DNA of 64,000 nt from Gluconobacter morbifer G707. Its GTDB lineage: Bacteria > Pseudomonadota > Alphaproteobacteria > Acetobacterales > Acetobacteraceae. Below are positions 29,212 through 37,161 of this stretch, piece after piece. The stretch is from positions 124,001 through 188,000 of the forward strand of contig NZ_AGQV01000010.1 of the NCBI RefSeq assembly GCF_000234355.1, given 5' to 3'. The notes under the pieces were generated by a model. It was not told the DNA's origin. It searched no databases and was given only the letters and a program-made list of their open reading frames with translations. How positions within the stretch are numbered: the stretch's first letter is position 1; every line of letters starts with the position of its first letter. Position numbers and translations under genes: made by a program.

Positions 29212-29302
29212 GCAATCTGATGGTCTTTCCGGTAACTGTTCCGAATAGGGCAGTCACCGGGAAAAACCGTCACGAACGGCAAATGCCGTGCAAGGCACAA
29301 AA

Positions 29303-29334
29303 AAGCCCGATCCTTACCGGATCGGGCTTTTTCA
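29303..29334. terminator. bidirectional terminator between the YfdX and NIPSNAP genes
   Basis: Perfect 9-base-pair stem GCCCGATCC (29305-29313) with GGATCGGGC (29319-29327), loop TTACC, flanked by AAAA on the left and TTTTT on the right. It can end transcription from either side between the converging genes. Confidence 0.92.
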
Positions 29335-29352
29335 TTCAGAGCCTACAGGCTT

Positions 29353-29922
29353 TTAATGCCAGATGGACGCCTCGAGAGGCAGAAGGATCTCGCTTTGCAT
29401 ACTGGACAGTGTATGCGCCATCCGCGGAGGCCATGTCCCGCTCGCCACAGCTTCTGCCCGGATTGCAGCCCGACTGTTCAGATCCGCATAGGGCCAGACA
29501 TGAGCAATACGCGGTGTGCCTTCAATTGAAACTAGGGCACAGAACAGCGACGACAGCTCCAGCCGCTTTGGCAGCGCGGCTAGAAAACTGAGTTCCGCCT
29601 CCCCCATCTGCCCGGGACGGGCCTCATAGCAGCGCCATTCATAGACGCCGCCATGCGACCCCGGAGCCAGAACGGGACAAATCACCCGCCAGCCCGTCAC
29701 CTCGATCCGTTCGAGATGGGCCTTTGGCAGGCTTTCCAGAAGCGCGGGCCGTCCTGCCAAAAGCGCTTCGAAAGAGTCAGCCGTCCGGAAGAGCGTGATA
29801 CGGTTGAGATAACCGATTTCTGTCGCCCACATCCCCACATCCTGCAGACCGGACAGCGCGGAAACCACAGCGGGAGCATGTCCGAACTGAACGTCGAGAA
29901 TAATGGTTTCCGCGTAGCTCAT
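29353..29922 (-). CDS. NIPSNAP-family protein
   Basis: A 189-residue protein from ATG 29922, with GAGGA upstream. It has two ferredoxin-like halves; the second contains VYEWRCYEARPGQM and IAHVWPYADLNSRAAIR, typical of NIPSNAP proteins. The biochemical role of bacterial NIPSNAP proteins is not established. It follows accC by 10 bases and ends the aroQ-accB-accC group; the neighbourhood does not define a function. Confidence 0.82.
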   Translation of the reverse strand: MSYAETIILDVQFGHAPAVVSALSGLQDVGMWATEIGYLNRITLFRTADSFEALLAGRPALLESLPKAHLERIEVTGWRVICPVLAPGSHGGVYEWRCYEARPGQMGEAELSFLAALPKRLELSSLFCALVSIEGTPRIAHVWPYADLNSRAAIRAEAVASGTWPPRMAHTLSSMQSEILLPLEASIWH

Positions 29923-29932
29923 GCTCTCTTCC

Positions 29933-31285
29933 TCAGTCTTGACCCTGCTGGGACGCCACAAAATTTTCCAGCCAGTGAATGGTGTAATCACCCTTCTGGA
30001 AGGACGGATCTGCCAGAATTTTCCGGTGAAGAGGGATTACGGTCTGGACACCGTCCACCACACATTCGTCCAGTGCACGCTGCATCCGCGCGATGGCTTC
30101 GGCACGGGTCGGTGCATGAACGATCAGCTTGGCGATCATGCTGTCGTAGTAAGGCGGTATACGGTAGCCGGCATAGATTGCACTGTCCATGCGCACACCC
30201 AGGCCACCCGGAGCATGGAAGACCTTGATCGTACCGGGACTGGGCAGGAACGTCTCCGGATTCTCGGCATTGATCCGGCATTCGATCGCATGACCGGACA
30301 TGTGGATGTCGTTCTGGGCGTAGCCGAGAGGCTCACCAGCAGCGATGCGGATCTGCTCGCGGACAAGATCCACATTGCAGACCATTTCCGTCACCGGATG
30401 CTCAACCTGGAGGCGGGTGTTCATCTCGATGAAGCAGAACTGCCCGTCCTGATACAGGAATTCGAGCGTCCCGGCATTACGATACTTCATCCGGGCCAGT
30501 GCTTCGGTCGCTGTGCGACCGATTTCCAGCCGTTCAGCGTCCGTCAGGGCCGGTGAACCGGCTTCTTCCAGAAGCTTCTGGTGACGACGCTGAAGGGAGC
30601 AGTCACGCTCGCCGAAATGCACGACATTTCCGTGCGCGTCGCCGAGGATCTGAAGTTCGATATGGCGGGGACGGTCGAGATACTTCTCGAGATAGACCTC
30701 ATCATTCCCGAAGGCCGCACGCGCTTCCGTACGCGCGACCGTCCAGGCTTCCTCAATCTCGTCAGCCGTGCGGGCGACCTTCATGCCCCGGCCACCGCCA
30801 CCGGCGGCGGCCTTGATGAGCACCGGATAACCGACATGCTCCGCCACTTCACGGGCGGAAGCCAGATCCGGCAGGGCGCCATCGGAACCCGGCACCAGCG
30901 GAACGCCAAGCTCACGCATGGTGGTCTTGGCGGTGATCTTGTCACCCATCATGCGGATGTGCTGCGCCGTCGGGCCAATGAAGACCAGGCCATGCTCTTC
31001 CACCGTTTCGGCGAAATCGGCATTTTCCGACAGGAAGCCATATCCCGGGTGGATGGCTTCCGCCCCCGTGATCATGGCGGCGGACAGGATGGCTGCCACG
31101 TTCAGGTAGGAATCGCGGGAGCTCGGCGGCCCGATGCATACGGCCTCGTCCGCCAGACGCACATGCATAGCGTCGGCATCCGCAGTGGAATGCACGGCGA
31201 CGGTCTTGATGCCCATCTCACGGCAAGCGCGCTGGATACGCAGCGCGATTTCACCACGATTGGCAATGAGGATTTTGGAAAACAT
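29933..31285 (-). CDS. accC: biotin carboxylase subunit of acetyl-CoA carboxylase
   Basis: Carboxylates the biotin carried by AccB for fatty-acid synthesis. It has 450 residues. The N-terminal [15 protein letters not shown], the ATP-grasp glycine loop [12 protein letters not shown] (about residue 160) and [14 protein letters not shown] (about residue 288) are diagnostic. ATG overlaps the accB stop (TAATG). The order is aroQ-accB-accC. Confidence 0.98.
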   Translation of the reverse strand: MFSKILIANRGEIALRIQRACREMGIKTVAVHSTADADAMHVRLADEAVCIGPPSSRDSYLNVAAILSAAMITGAEAIHPGYGFLSENADFAETVEEHGLVFIGPTAQHIRMMGDKITAKTTMRELGVPLVPGSDGALPDLASAREVAEHVGYPVLIKAAAGGGGRGMKVARTADEIEEAWTVARTEARAAFGNDEVYLEKYLDRPRHIELQILGDAHGNVVHFGERDCSLQRRHQKLLEEAGSPALTDAERLEIGRTATEALARMKYRNAGTLEFLYQDGQFCFIEMNTRLQVEHPVTEMVCNVDLVREQIRIAAGEPLGYAQNDIHMSGHAIECRINAENPETFLPSPGTIKVFHAPGGLGVRMDSAIYAGYRIPPYYDSMIAKLIVHAPTRAEAIARMQRALDECVVDGVQTVIPLHRKILADPSFQKGDYTIHWLENFVASQQGQD

Positions 31286-31731
31286 TACTCGATGATCGCC
31301 AGCGGCTCGTTGAATTCAACCGGCTGCCCGGATTCGACAAGGAATTTCACGAGCGTACCGGAGCGCGGGGCCTTGATCTGGTTGAAGGTCTTCATGGCCT
31401 CGATGAGCATGATGGTCTGCCCGGCGGAAACCGGCTGACCTTCCTGCGCGAAAGGCGGCGAAGCCGGGTCCGGCGTCAGGTAGGCGACACCGACCATCGG
31501 GCTGGGCACTGCGCCCGGATGCTTGGCCGGATCGACTGGAGCCGGGGTGGCCGGGGCAGCGGTGGCCGGTGCTGCGGGAGCGGCCACGGGTGCCGGCTGG
31601 ACCACGTTGACGGTGCGGGCCACGCGAATCCGGCTGTCCGCTTCGGAAATCTCGATTTCGGTCAGGCCGGTTTCCGTCAGAATATCGGCCAATGCCCGAA
31701 TGGCATCCTTGTCCACGAGCATACGGCTCAT
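31285..31731 (-). CDS. accB: biotin carboxyl carrier protein of acetyl-CoA carboxylase
   Basis: Carries biotin between AccC and the transferase. ATG 31731 gives 148 residues. The C-terminal biotinyl domain has IEAMKTFN with Lys as the biotin site. An Ala/Pro-rich linker ([15 protein letters not shown], about residues 50-65) separates it from the N-terminal helical part. The start overlaps the aroQ stop by ATGA. A longer reading to 31983 lies within aroQ and is rejected. Confidence 0.97.
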   Translation of the reverse strand: MSRMLVDKDAIRALADILTETGLTEIEISEADSRIRVARTVNVVQPAPVAAPAAPATAAPATPAPVDPAKHPGAVPSPMVGVAYLTPDPASPPFAQEGQPVSAGQTIMLIEAMKTFNQIKAPRSGTLVKFLVESGQPVEFNEPLAIIE

Positions 31732-32177
31732 CCTTCGTCTTCGATCATGTCGGTTATTGCCTGAAGCGCATGTGCGTATCCCCTGACGCCGAGGCCGCAG
31801 ATCACGCCGATGGCGGCCTGCGAGACGTAGGTGTGATGACGGAACGGCTCCCGACGGTGGATATTGGAAATATGAACCTCGACCACAGGCAGCTCGACGG
31901 CCAGAAGCGCATCCAGCAGGGCGATCGACGTATGCCCGTAGGCAGCGGGATTGATCACGATTCCGTCTGCACGGCCGCGACATTCCTGCACCCAGGACAC
32001 AAGTTCACCCTCCCCGTTCGTCTGGCGGAAATCAATGGCCACGTCCAGCCGCTCGGCGGCCTGGATGCACACCTGCTCGACATCATCGAGCGTGGCGTGA
32101 CCATAGATCCCTGGCTGGCGAAGACCCAGCATGTTGAGGTTCGGGCCGTTCAGAACGGCTATCAGAGGGCGTTTCAT
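31728..32177 (-). CDS. aroQ: 3-dehydroquinate dehydratase, type II
   Basis: Shikimate-pathway dehydratase. From ATG 32177 it has 149 residues, the normal length of the type II enzyme. LNGPNLNMLGLRQPGIYG holds the catalytic Tyr and the flexible Arg; INPAAYGHTSIALLDAL and VEVHISNIHRRE provide the active-site Asn and His. It starts the aroQ-accB-accC-NIPSNAP group and diverges from the RlpA gene. Confidence 0.97.
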   Translation of the reverse strand: MKRPLIAVLNGPNLNMLGLRQPGIYGHATLDDVEQVCIQAAERLDVAIDFRQTNGEGELVSWVQECRGRADGIVINPAAYGHTSIALLDALLAVELPVVEVHISNIHRREPFRHHTYVSQAAIGVICGLGVRGYAHALQAITDMIEDEG

Positions 32178-32330
32178 CTGGCCGCGCGATAGCACTTTCG
32201 GAAGAGTCATGAAAGCGTCATGGCCTTATTCCTGCCCTCTTCAGGGCGTCAAAAAGGGGACAGGGCCGGTTTTCTGTGTTATCCGCAGCAGATCAAGCCC
32301 TTTTCGTCCACTGGAGAAGATCCCGGTATA

Positions 32331-32948
32331 GTGCCCTGCAAACGCCCTGCTTTCTCTTCCCCATTCCATTGGGTTTCGCTGCGCGGCCTGACTTTCATAG
32401 TCGCGCTGGCAGGCATGACAGGAGGCTCAGCCGCCCGCGCGGCCGACGATTCTCCGGATCAGTCCGGTGGGTTGGTCAGGACGAGCTGGGCCGCCTCGGT
32501 CCGCGACGCGCTGGCGCACCGCGCCCATGAAGCCGCCACCTGGACACAGCACGGCATGGCCAGCTGGTACGGGCGTCACTTCCACGGTCGCCGCACCAGC
32601 AGCGGTGCGACATTCGACACAAACGCCCTGACCGCCGCCCATCCTTCCCTGCCTCTCGGCACAAAACTGCTGGTGACATCGCAGGATACCGGCCGCTCCG
32701 TCGTGGTAACGGTCAATGACCGCGGCCCCTTCAACAGCCGAATCATCGACCTCTCTCACGCCGCGGCCGCAAAGATCGGCATGCTGAACAGCGGTACGGC
32801 CCATGTGACGATCGCACGGATGGAAGACGTCCCGGCGGAAACGGAAGTTGCCGAAGCCGATCCCTCCGACACCACGGCGCAGGCCGTACAGGTTGCAGCC
32901 TCCCCTCAGGCGACGGCCCATACCCGCAGGCACCGCCGCCGTTCCTGA
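32331..32948 (+). CDS. rlpA: RlpA-like septal-ring lytic transglycosylase (double-psi beta-barrel)
   Basis: GTG 32331 gives 205 residues with a signal peptide (basic start, then LTFIVALAGMTGGSAARA). The RlpA core follows: HGMASWYGRHFHGRRTSSG (about residues 75-93), LPLGTKLLVTSQDTGRSVVV, VNDRGPFNSRIIDLSHAAA. There is no C-terminal SPOR domain, so septal targeting is uncertain. It might be an RlpA-family protein rather than a true lytic enzyme. An in-frame ATG at 32220 adds 37 unlikely residues. Confidence 0.85.
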   Translation: MPCKRPAFSSPFHWVSLRGLTFIVALAGMTGGSAARAADDSPDQSGGLVRTSWAASVRDALAHRAHEAATWTQHGMASWYGRHFHGRRTSSGATFDTNALTAAHPSLPLGTKLLVTSQDTGRSVVVTVNDRGPFNSRIIDLSHAAAAKIGMLNSGTAHVTIARMEDVPAETEVAEADPSDTTAQAVQVAASPQATAHTRRHRRRS

Positions 32949-32985
32949 TCCGGGAACGGGAGCGGAGCGCCTGTCCTGAACAGGA

Positions 32986-34143
32986 TCAGGACTTTCGCGC
33001 AGCGTCCCCGGCTACGGCTTTGGCGATGATCGGGTCTGGACGGGGCTGCCCCGTGATCCGGGGCTGACGTCCCCGGGCGCGATCTTCGAGACTGGCGTTC
33101 AGTTCAGCACCGAACAGGACGACGTAGGCGCTCACGAAAAACCACATCATGATGGCCGCGACGGCGCCGAGAGGCCCGTAGGTGGCACCGTAGCTGGCAA
33201 AATGCGCGACATACCATGAAAACCCGAGCGATGTGATGACCCAGAGCAGGGTCGAGACGGCTGAGCCCGGAAAGATCCAGCGCCACTTCGTATGCTGACG
33301 GCACGGTGCGAAGCGGTAGAGCAGCGTCACAGCCAGGAAAACGAAGAGCAGCATCAGAAGCGGTGCCACGGTATGCACGACCATGGGCGCACCGTAGGAC
33401 ACGAACAGGTCGAAGGGCGGTGGCAGCTTTTTCAGACCCAGATATTTGGGAAGATAATCGACCAGCGCCGGAGCCGCGACCATCAGGGCCAGCGTCAGCG
33501 CGGCACCAACGATGGCCATGAGCGTCGTGCTCAGGGCAACTGCCTGGAAGCGCAGGAAGCTGCGTGTTTCCTGCGCGTTATAGGCCATGTTTAGCGCGGC
33601 GAGAATGGATTTCGTACTGGCCGAGGCCGACCACAGCGCCACCGACAGTGAGAAGATCAGGCCGATCGTCAGGGAGGAATGAGGCTGGGAAATCAGCTCG
33701 TGAATCCGGTTCCCGATCAGATCGTAAGCGGCAGGCGGCAGAAGGTTGCGCAGGACCTGAAGCTGCGGTTCGACCGTCTGGAGATCGAATGCCAGCCCGT
33801 AAAGCGAGATCAGGCTGGACATGGCTGGAAACAGGGACAGCGTCGCATAGAACGCGCACCCTGCGGCCGAAAGTGATGTCTGGCTGGACCCGACTTCGGA
33901 GAAAACCTGCTGCAGCACGAGTTTCCACCCCGCACGGGACATGGCCCACGGACCACGTGCGCCAGTGCCCGGGGCATCAGGCCCCAGCGTCCGGGCTTCC
34001 CGGATCTGGCTTTCATCGGGGACGGGTCTCAGTTCCTTCGCGCGTTCCATGTCCTGCGCGATGGTTTCCTGATCCGGTTCCGAAGGTGCGGCATTCGACC
34101 GCGTGCCGGCAGACCGGTCAGGCGGTGTCGCAGAATCGGACAT
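32986..34143 (-). CDS. YihY/virulence-factor BrkB-family membrane protein
   Basis: A 385-residue integral membrane protein from ATG 34143 (GTG 34152 is the alternative). About 75 polar N-terminal residues precede about six spans. LSAAGCAFYATLSLFPAMSSLISLYGL, SVALWSASASTKSILAALNMAYN and the late LGAVAAIMMWFFVSAYVVLFGAELNA match the family. Function not established; once mis-annotated as ribonuclease BN. The C-terminal tail is Arg-rich. Convergent with rlpA. Confidence 0.9.
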   Translation of the reverse strand: MSDSATPPDRSAGTRSNAAPSEPDQETIAQDMERAKELRPVPDESQIREARTLGPDAPGTGARGPWAMSRAGWKLVLQQVFSEVGSSQTSLSAAGCAFYATLSLFPAMSSLISLYGLAFDLQTVEPQLQVLRNLLPPAAYDLIGNRIHELISQPHSSLTIGLIFSLSVALWSASASTKSILAALNMAYNAQETRSFLRFQAVALSTTLMAIVGAALTLALMVAAPALVDYLPKYLGLKKLPPPFDLFVSYGAPMVVHTVAPLLMLLFVFLAVTLLYRFAPCRQHTKWRWIFPGSAVSTLLWVITSLGFSWYVAHFASYGATYGPLGAVAAIMMWFFVSAYVVLFGAELNASLEDRARGRQPRITGQPRPDPIIAKAVAGDAARKS

Positions 34144-34348
34144 TAAACTCACGCAGGGTCATCCTTACAGAGGGTTCCAGTGACGGGCAGCAGACATGTG
34201 CGGATCATGTCCGCAACAGGACAGCTCTGGTCATGCCTACGCGGAAAACATCTTCCACGTTCCGAATTCGCCCTGATCCGGCTTTGTTTATTTGCAAACA
34301 CGCTGTAATGCAAAATCAGGAGTTGCAAGCGGCGACGTTTGGCCCCAT

Positions 34349-34520
34349 ATGGCCCGTCACGCAGCAACGCACGTGCCACTGGCCCACTAGAGGTTACGCA
34401 ACGACGTCAAGCGTTCTGGCCTTCAGGCCTCCGGCTTTCCGGAGTCCCGCTATTCGCCGGTCCGTTCGACCGTTTCGCAACACACTCGCAAGGATTCACT
34501 TTTCCTGACGAGTCCTGGTT
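34349..34520 (+). promoter_or_regulatory. structured leader upstream of the ornithine decarboxylase gene (speF-motif-like)
   Basis: Between 34144 and the decarboxylase start lies a gap of nearly 400 bases without a convincing long gene. Three adjacent perfect hairpins are visible: GGCC-TTCA-GGCC (34418-34429), CTCCGG-CTTT-CCGGAG (34429-34444) and CGGTC-CGTTC-GACCG (34458-34472). A 13-codon reading frame (ATG 34349 to TAG 34390) ends just before them and could be a leader peptide. Alphaproteobacterial ornithine decarboxylase genes are known to carry a conserved RNA element called the speF motif; matching this one to it is from memory and unconfirmed. A role in polyamine control is inference. 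Confidence 0.55.
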
Positions 34521-34535
34521 CTGGGAATGAGTGTC

Positions 34536-35675
34536 ATGACTCCCAAAATCACCCGATTCCTTGCCGAGCAGCAGCCGGCAACCCCTTGCCTTGTCGTGGA
34601 TCTCGACGTGGTGGCCGCGCATTATGACGCGCTGCATACCGCTCTTCCCGAAGGCCGGATCTATTACGCCATCAAGGCCAATCCGGCCCCGGCCATCCTG
34701 CGCCTTCTTGAAAAGCGCGGCGCATCCTTCGATGCTGCCTCGCTGGAAGAAGTCCGGATGTGCCTCGCCGCTGGCGCCACGCCCGACCGCATTTCCTATG
34801 GCAACACGCTGAAGAAGGCGTCTGCCATCCGGGAAGCACACGCCTTGGGCATTACCCTGTTCGTGTTCGACAGCGTGGAAGAGCTGGAGAAAATCGCGGC
34901 CAATGCACCGGGCGCACGGGTTTTCTGCCGCCTGGCCGTGGAAAACGAAGGCGCGGACTGGCCCCTGTCCCGCAAGTTCGGAACGACCCTGGCCAATGCC
35001 CGGACCCTGATGCTGCGTGCACAGGAACTGGGGCTGGATCCGTATGGTCTGTCCTTCCATGTGGGCAGCCAGCAGACCGGAATCGCTGCCTATCAGCACG
35101 CCATTGCCCGCGCCGCCGCTCTCTATCACGACCTGCGCGCAGAGGGGCTGAATCTGCGGATGCTCAATCTGGGTGGGGGCTTTCCGACCCGCTACCGTGA
35201 GAACATCCCTTCCGTTCAGGATTTTGCGGACGCCATCCAGAAGGCTCTGGCCGAGCATTTCCCGGAGGCTGCTCCTGAAATCCTGCTGGAACCGGGGCGT
35301 TACATGGTGGGCCAGGCCGGAGTCGTGTCCAGTGAGGTCATTCTCGTCAGCCGTCGCGGCGGTGCGGCTACAGACCCGCGCTGGGTCTATCTGGATATCG
35401 GGCGCTTTGGCGGGCTGGCCGAGACGGAGGGCGAAGCCATCCGCTACACGTTCCGCACACCCCATGATGACCGGAATGGAACCCGCTCACCCTGCGTCGT
35501 GGCCGGACCAAGCTGCGATGGTGTGGATATTCTCTACGAGAAAAACCGCATTCCGCTTCCCGACTCCCTGCAATGCGGCGACAGGATCGAACTCCTCGCC
35601 ACAGGGGCCTATGTTTCCACCTATTGCTCCACGGGCTTCAACGGCTTTCCTCCACTGACAGAGCATTACATCTGA
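34536..35675 (+). CDS. ornithine/lysine decarboxylase, fold type III
   Basis: PLP enzyme of the eukaryotic-like decarboxylase group, making putrescine (or cadaverine). It has 379 residues from ATG 34536 (ATG 34527 is in frame). The PLP Lys is in YYAIKANPAP (about residue 50). HVGSQQTG, LNLGGGFPTRY, the EPGRYMV phosphate-binding segment and the active-site Cys in GPSCDGVD follow. CGDRIELLATGAYV is also typical. Ornithine specificity is the usual one for this family in alphaproteobacteria. See the structured leader at 34349-34520. Confidence 0.9.
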   Translation: MTPKITRFLAEQQPATPCLVVDLDVVAAHYDALHTALPEGRIYYAIKANPAPAILRLLEKRGASFDAASLEEVRMCLAAGATPDRISYGNTLKKASAIREAHALGITLFVFDSVEELEKIAANAPGARVFCRLAVENEGADWPLSRKFGTTLANARTLMLRAQELGLDPYGLSFHVGSQQTGIAAYQHAIARAAALYHDLRAEGLNLRMLNLGGGFPTRYRENIPSVQDFADAIQKALAEHFPEAAPEILLEPGRYMVGQAGVVSSEVILVSRRGGAATDPRWVYLDIGRFGGLAETEGEAIRYTFRTPHDDRNGTRSPCVVAGPSCDGVDILYEKNRIPLPDSLQCGDRIELLATGAYVSTYCSTGFNGFPPLTEHYI

Positions 35676-35766
35676 GGTTCCGTCCCCGGGCCGGCCATGA
35701 CCGGTCCTTACCGGGGGTTCTGTTCTCTCAAGCCTGCTTTCCTGCGGTTCTGGAAGCCGGAAAGCG

Positions 35767-35961
35767 TCATTCCAGAAAGGCCACGTGGATATCGTTTCCA
35801 TATCCCAGCGCCGTCAGGATATCGTCCAGCGAAACCTCCAGGCTGACACAGGCCAGCCAGCAGAAGCACACCACCCCGAGCGCCAGAAAGAGCAGGCAGA
35901 AGGTCATGCTTTCCATGCCCGTCACTTTTCTCTGCGCCGGAACGCGCTCGGCCGGGCGCAT
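35767..35961 (-). CDS. hypothetical small membrane protein, Fur-box operon
   Basis: 64 residues with one strong hydrophobic span (MTFCLLFLALGVVCFCWLAC, about residues 19-38) and an acidic C-terminus (EVSLDDILTALGYGND). ATG overlaps the stop of the upstream gene (TGATG), arguing for a real coupled gene; an internal ATG gives 49 residues. No family recognised. The Cys-rich span and the Fur-like box upstream of the pair suggest a metal or redox link, inference only. Confidence 0.6.
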   Translation of the reverse strand: MRPAERVPAQRKVTGMESMTFCLLFLALGVVCFCWLACVSLEVSLDDILTALGYGNDIHVAFLE

Positions 35962-36518
35962 CAGTGCAGGGTCTGCTGACAGGCGGAGTCATGCTCGCGC
36001 GGCCATAAAATCCGCATTTCTGCCGGATTAACGGATTTCCAGCGCGTGAGGGTGGCCAGCGCTCCGGCTCCTGCCGTGGATTTTTCGTGTTCTGGCAACC
36101 AGTGTCCGGCTCCGGCCATGCAATCCGCGATCAGTGTCAGAGCAGTTGCAACACAGCCCTGAACCAGACGGTCTGGAACACAGCCGGCCAGCAACACGAA
36201 GGTCGCTTTCTGTCCCTCATTCTGGGCGATCTGGATTCCACGGATGAAACGCTCTTCCGTCTGTGAAAGCTGAAGCGCGCCAGGTGCGTTGATTTCCAGC
36301 TCCGGGAGCCCTGTTTCACGCAGATGATCGGCCGCATCCATGAAGGCCTGCTCAGCGGCATCCAGAGCAGGCCGGAAACAGGACGGGAACATCCCATCCG
36401 TCGTTTTCGTCTCCGGACAATATGGAAGACGGTAATGCCTGACGAGACAGCGGATACTCCAGAGCGCCAGCCGCTCGCAGCAGCAGAGATCAGACAGGGA
36501 AAGCAGGGTCCGTCGCAT
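35961..36518 (-). CDS. hypothetical Cys-rich protein preceded by a Fur-like box
   Basis: ATG 36518 has GGAG 7 bases upstream and gives 185 residues; a TTG 48 bases earlier is less likely. The N-terminus contains a cluster of Cys (LCCCERLALWSIRCLVRH) and the middle a helical QKATFVLLAGCVPDRLVQGCVATAL. No known family is recognised. A perfect 6-3-6 palindrome sits 40 bases before the start, so iron-dependent regulation is likely (inference). It is coupled to the small membrane protein downstream. Confidence 0.65.
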   Translation of the reverse strand: MRRTLLSLSDLCCCERLALWSIRCLVRHYRLPYCPETKTTDGMFPSCFRPALDAAEQAFMDAADHLRETGLPELEINAPGALQLSQTEERFIRGIQIAQNEGQKATFVLLAGCVPDRLVQGCVATALTLIADCMAGAGHWLPEHEKSTAGAGALATLTRWKSVNPAEMRILWPREHDSACQQTLH

Positions 36519-36557
36519 GGTGAATCTCCGAATCAGCAGAACCGGAGTCACCTTAAT

Positions 36558-36572
36558 TGAGAACAATTCTCA
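36558..36572. promoter_or_regulatory. Fur-like operator (TGAGAA-CAA-TTCTCA)
   Basis: Perfect inverted repeat of six bases on each side of CAA. It lies 40 bases before the start of the 35961-36518 gene, where a promoter would be. The sequence matches the half-sites often seen in front of iron-regulated genes in alphaproteobacteria (TGAGAA-n3-TTCTCA). Binding by Fur, or another iron regulator, is not shown by the sequence. Confidence 0.7.
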
Positions 36573-36682
36573 CTTGCAAAGCAAAAATTCTGTGAGCCCG
36601 GTTATTTCAGTACGGGCATCACAAAAAGAAGCATCATTCCGCGCCAGTCCGTTCCTTTCCCGAATGAAGGAAAAGATCCTGC

Positions 36683-37159
36683 TCAGTGGTGATGCCCGCA
36701 GTCCCTGTCCAGAGCCGGCTCCTGCGCGGCTGCGGCAGTCTGACACTGATGACAGGCCACCCATTCCGCCTCCCCTGTCAGGTAATGCTCTTTTTTCCAG
36801 ACCGGGACGCGGGCCTTGATTTCATCGATGATGTAGCGACAGGCCCGGAATGCCGCATCCCGATGAGGCGCCGAGACCCCGATCCAGACCGCCATCTCCC
36901 CGATCTTCAGCGTTCCTGTCCGGTGCATGGCGACAGCATTGCTAATGTCGAACTTTTCCATCGCTTCGGACAGGATGCGTTCTCCTTCCCGGTTCGCCAA
37001 GGCCTCATAGGCCTCATATTCAAGGCCATCGACCGCCCGGCCCTCATTGCGGTTACGGACCCAGCCTTCAAAGGTACAAAATCCACCCGCTTCCGGCAGG
37101 TGCAGGCCCTCTCGCAGACTTTCCAGTCCAACCGGATGGGCTGACATCTGAAAACGCAT
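36683..37159 (-). CDS. moaE: molybdopterin synthase catalytic subunit
   Basis: Transfers sulfur from MoaD thiocarboxylate to precursor Z. ATG 37159 gives 158 residues, with GGAGG six bases before; ATG 37165 overlaps the previous stop. FCTFEGWVRNRNEGRAVDGLEYEAYEAL and IGVSAPHRDAAFRACRYIIDEIK are diagnostic, and the active-site Lys is in VPVWKKEHYLTGEAEWV. The C-terminus has extra Cys and His residues (CHQCQ...CGHHH), unusual for MoaE. Last gene of the moeA-moaA-moaC-mobA/moaD-moaE run. Confidence 0.95.
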   Translation of the reverse strand: MRFQMSAHPVGLESLREGLHLPEAGGFCTFEGWVRNRNEGRAVDGLEYEAYEALANREGERILSEAMEKFDISNAVAMHRTGTLKIGEMAVWIGVSAPHRDAAFRACRYIIDEIKARVPVWKKEHYLTGEAEWVACHQCQTAAAAQEPALDRDCGHHH

Positions 37160-37161
37160 GC

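Noticed and set aside
33564-34508. A 314-codon plus-strand frame over the YihY gene and the decarboxylase leader
   Set aside because: It mirrors the minus-strand gene in a shadow frame, has Arg/Pro-rich unnatural composition and runs through the leader hairpins.
34407-35465. A 352-codon minus-strand frame opposite the ornithine decarboxylase
   Set aside because: Shadow of a clear PLP-enzyme gene; composition and lack of family features fit an antisense artefact.
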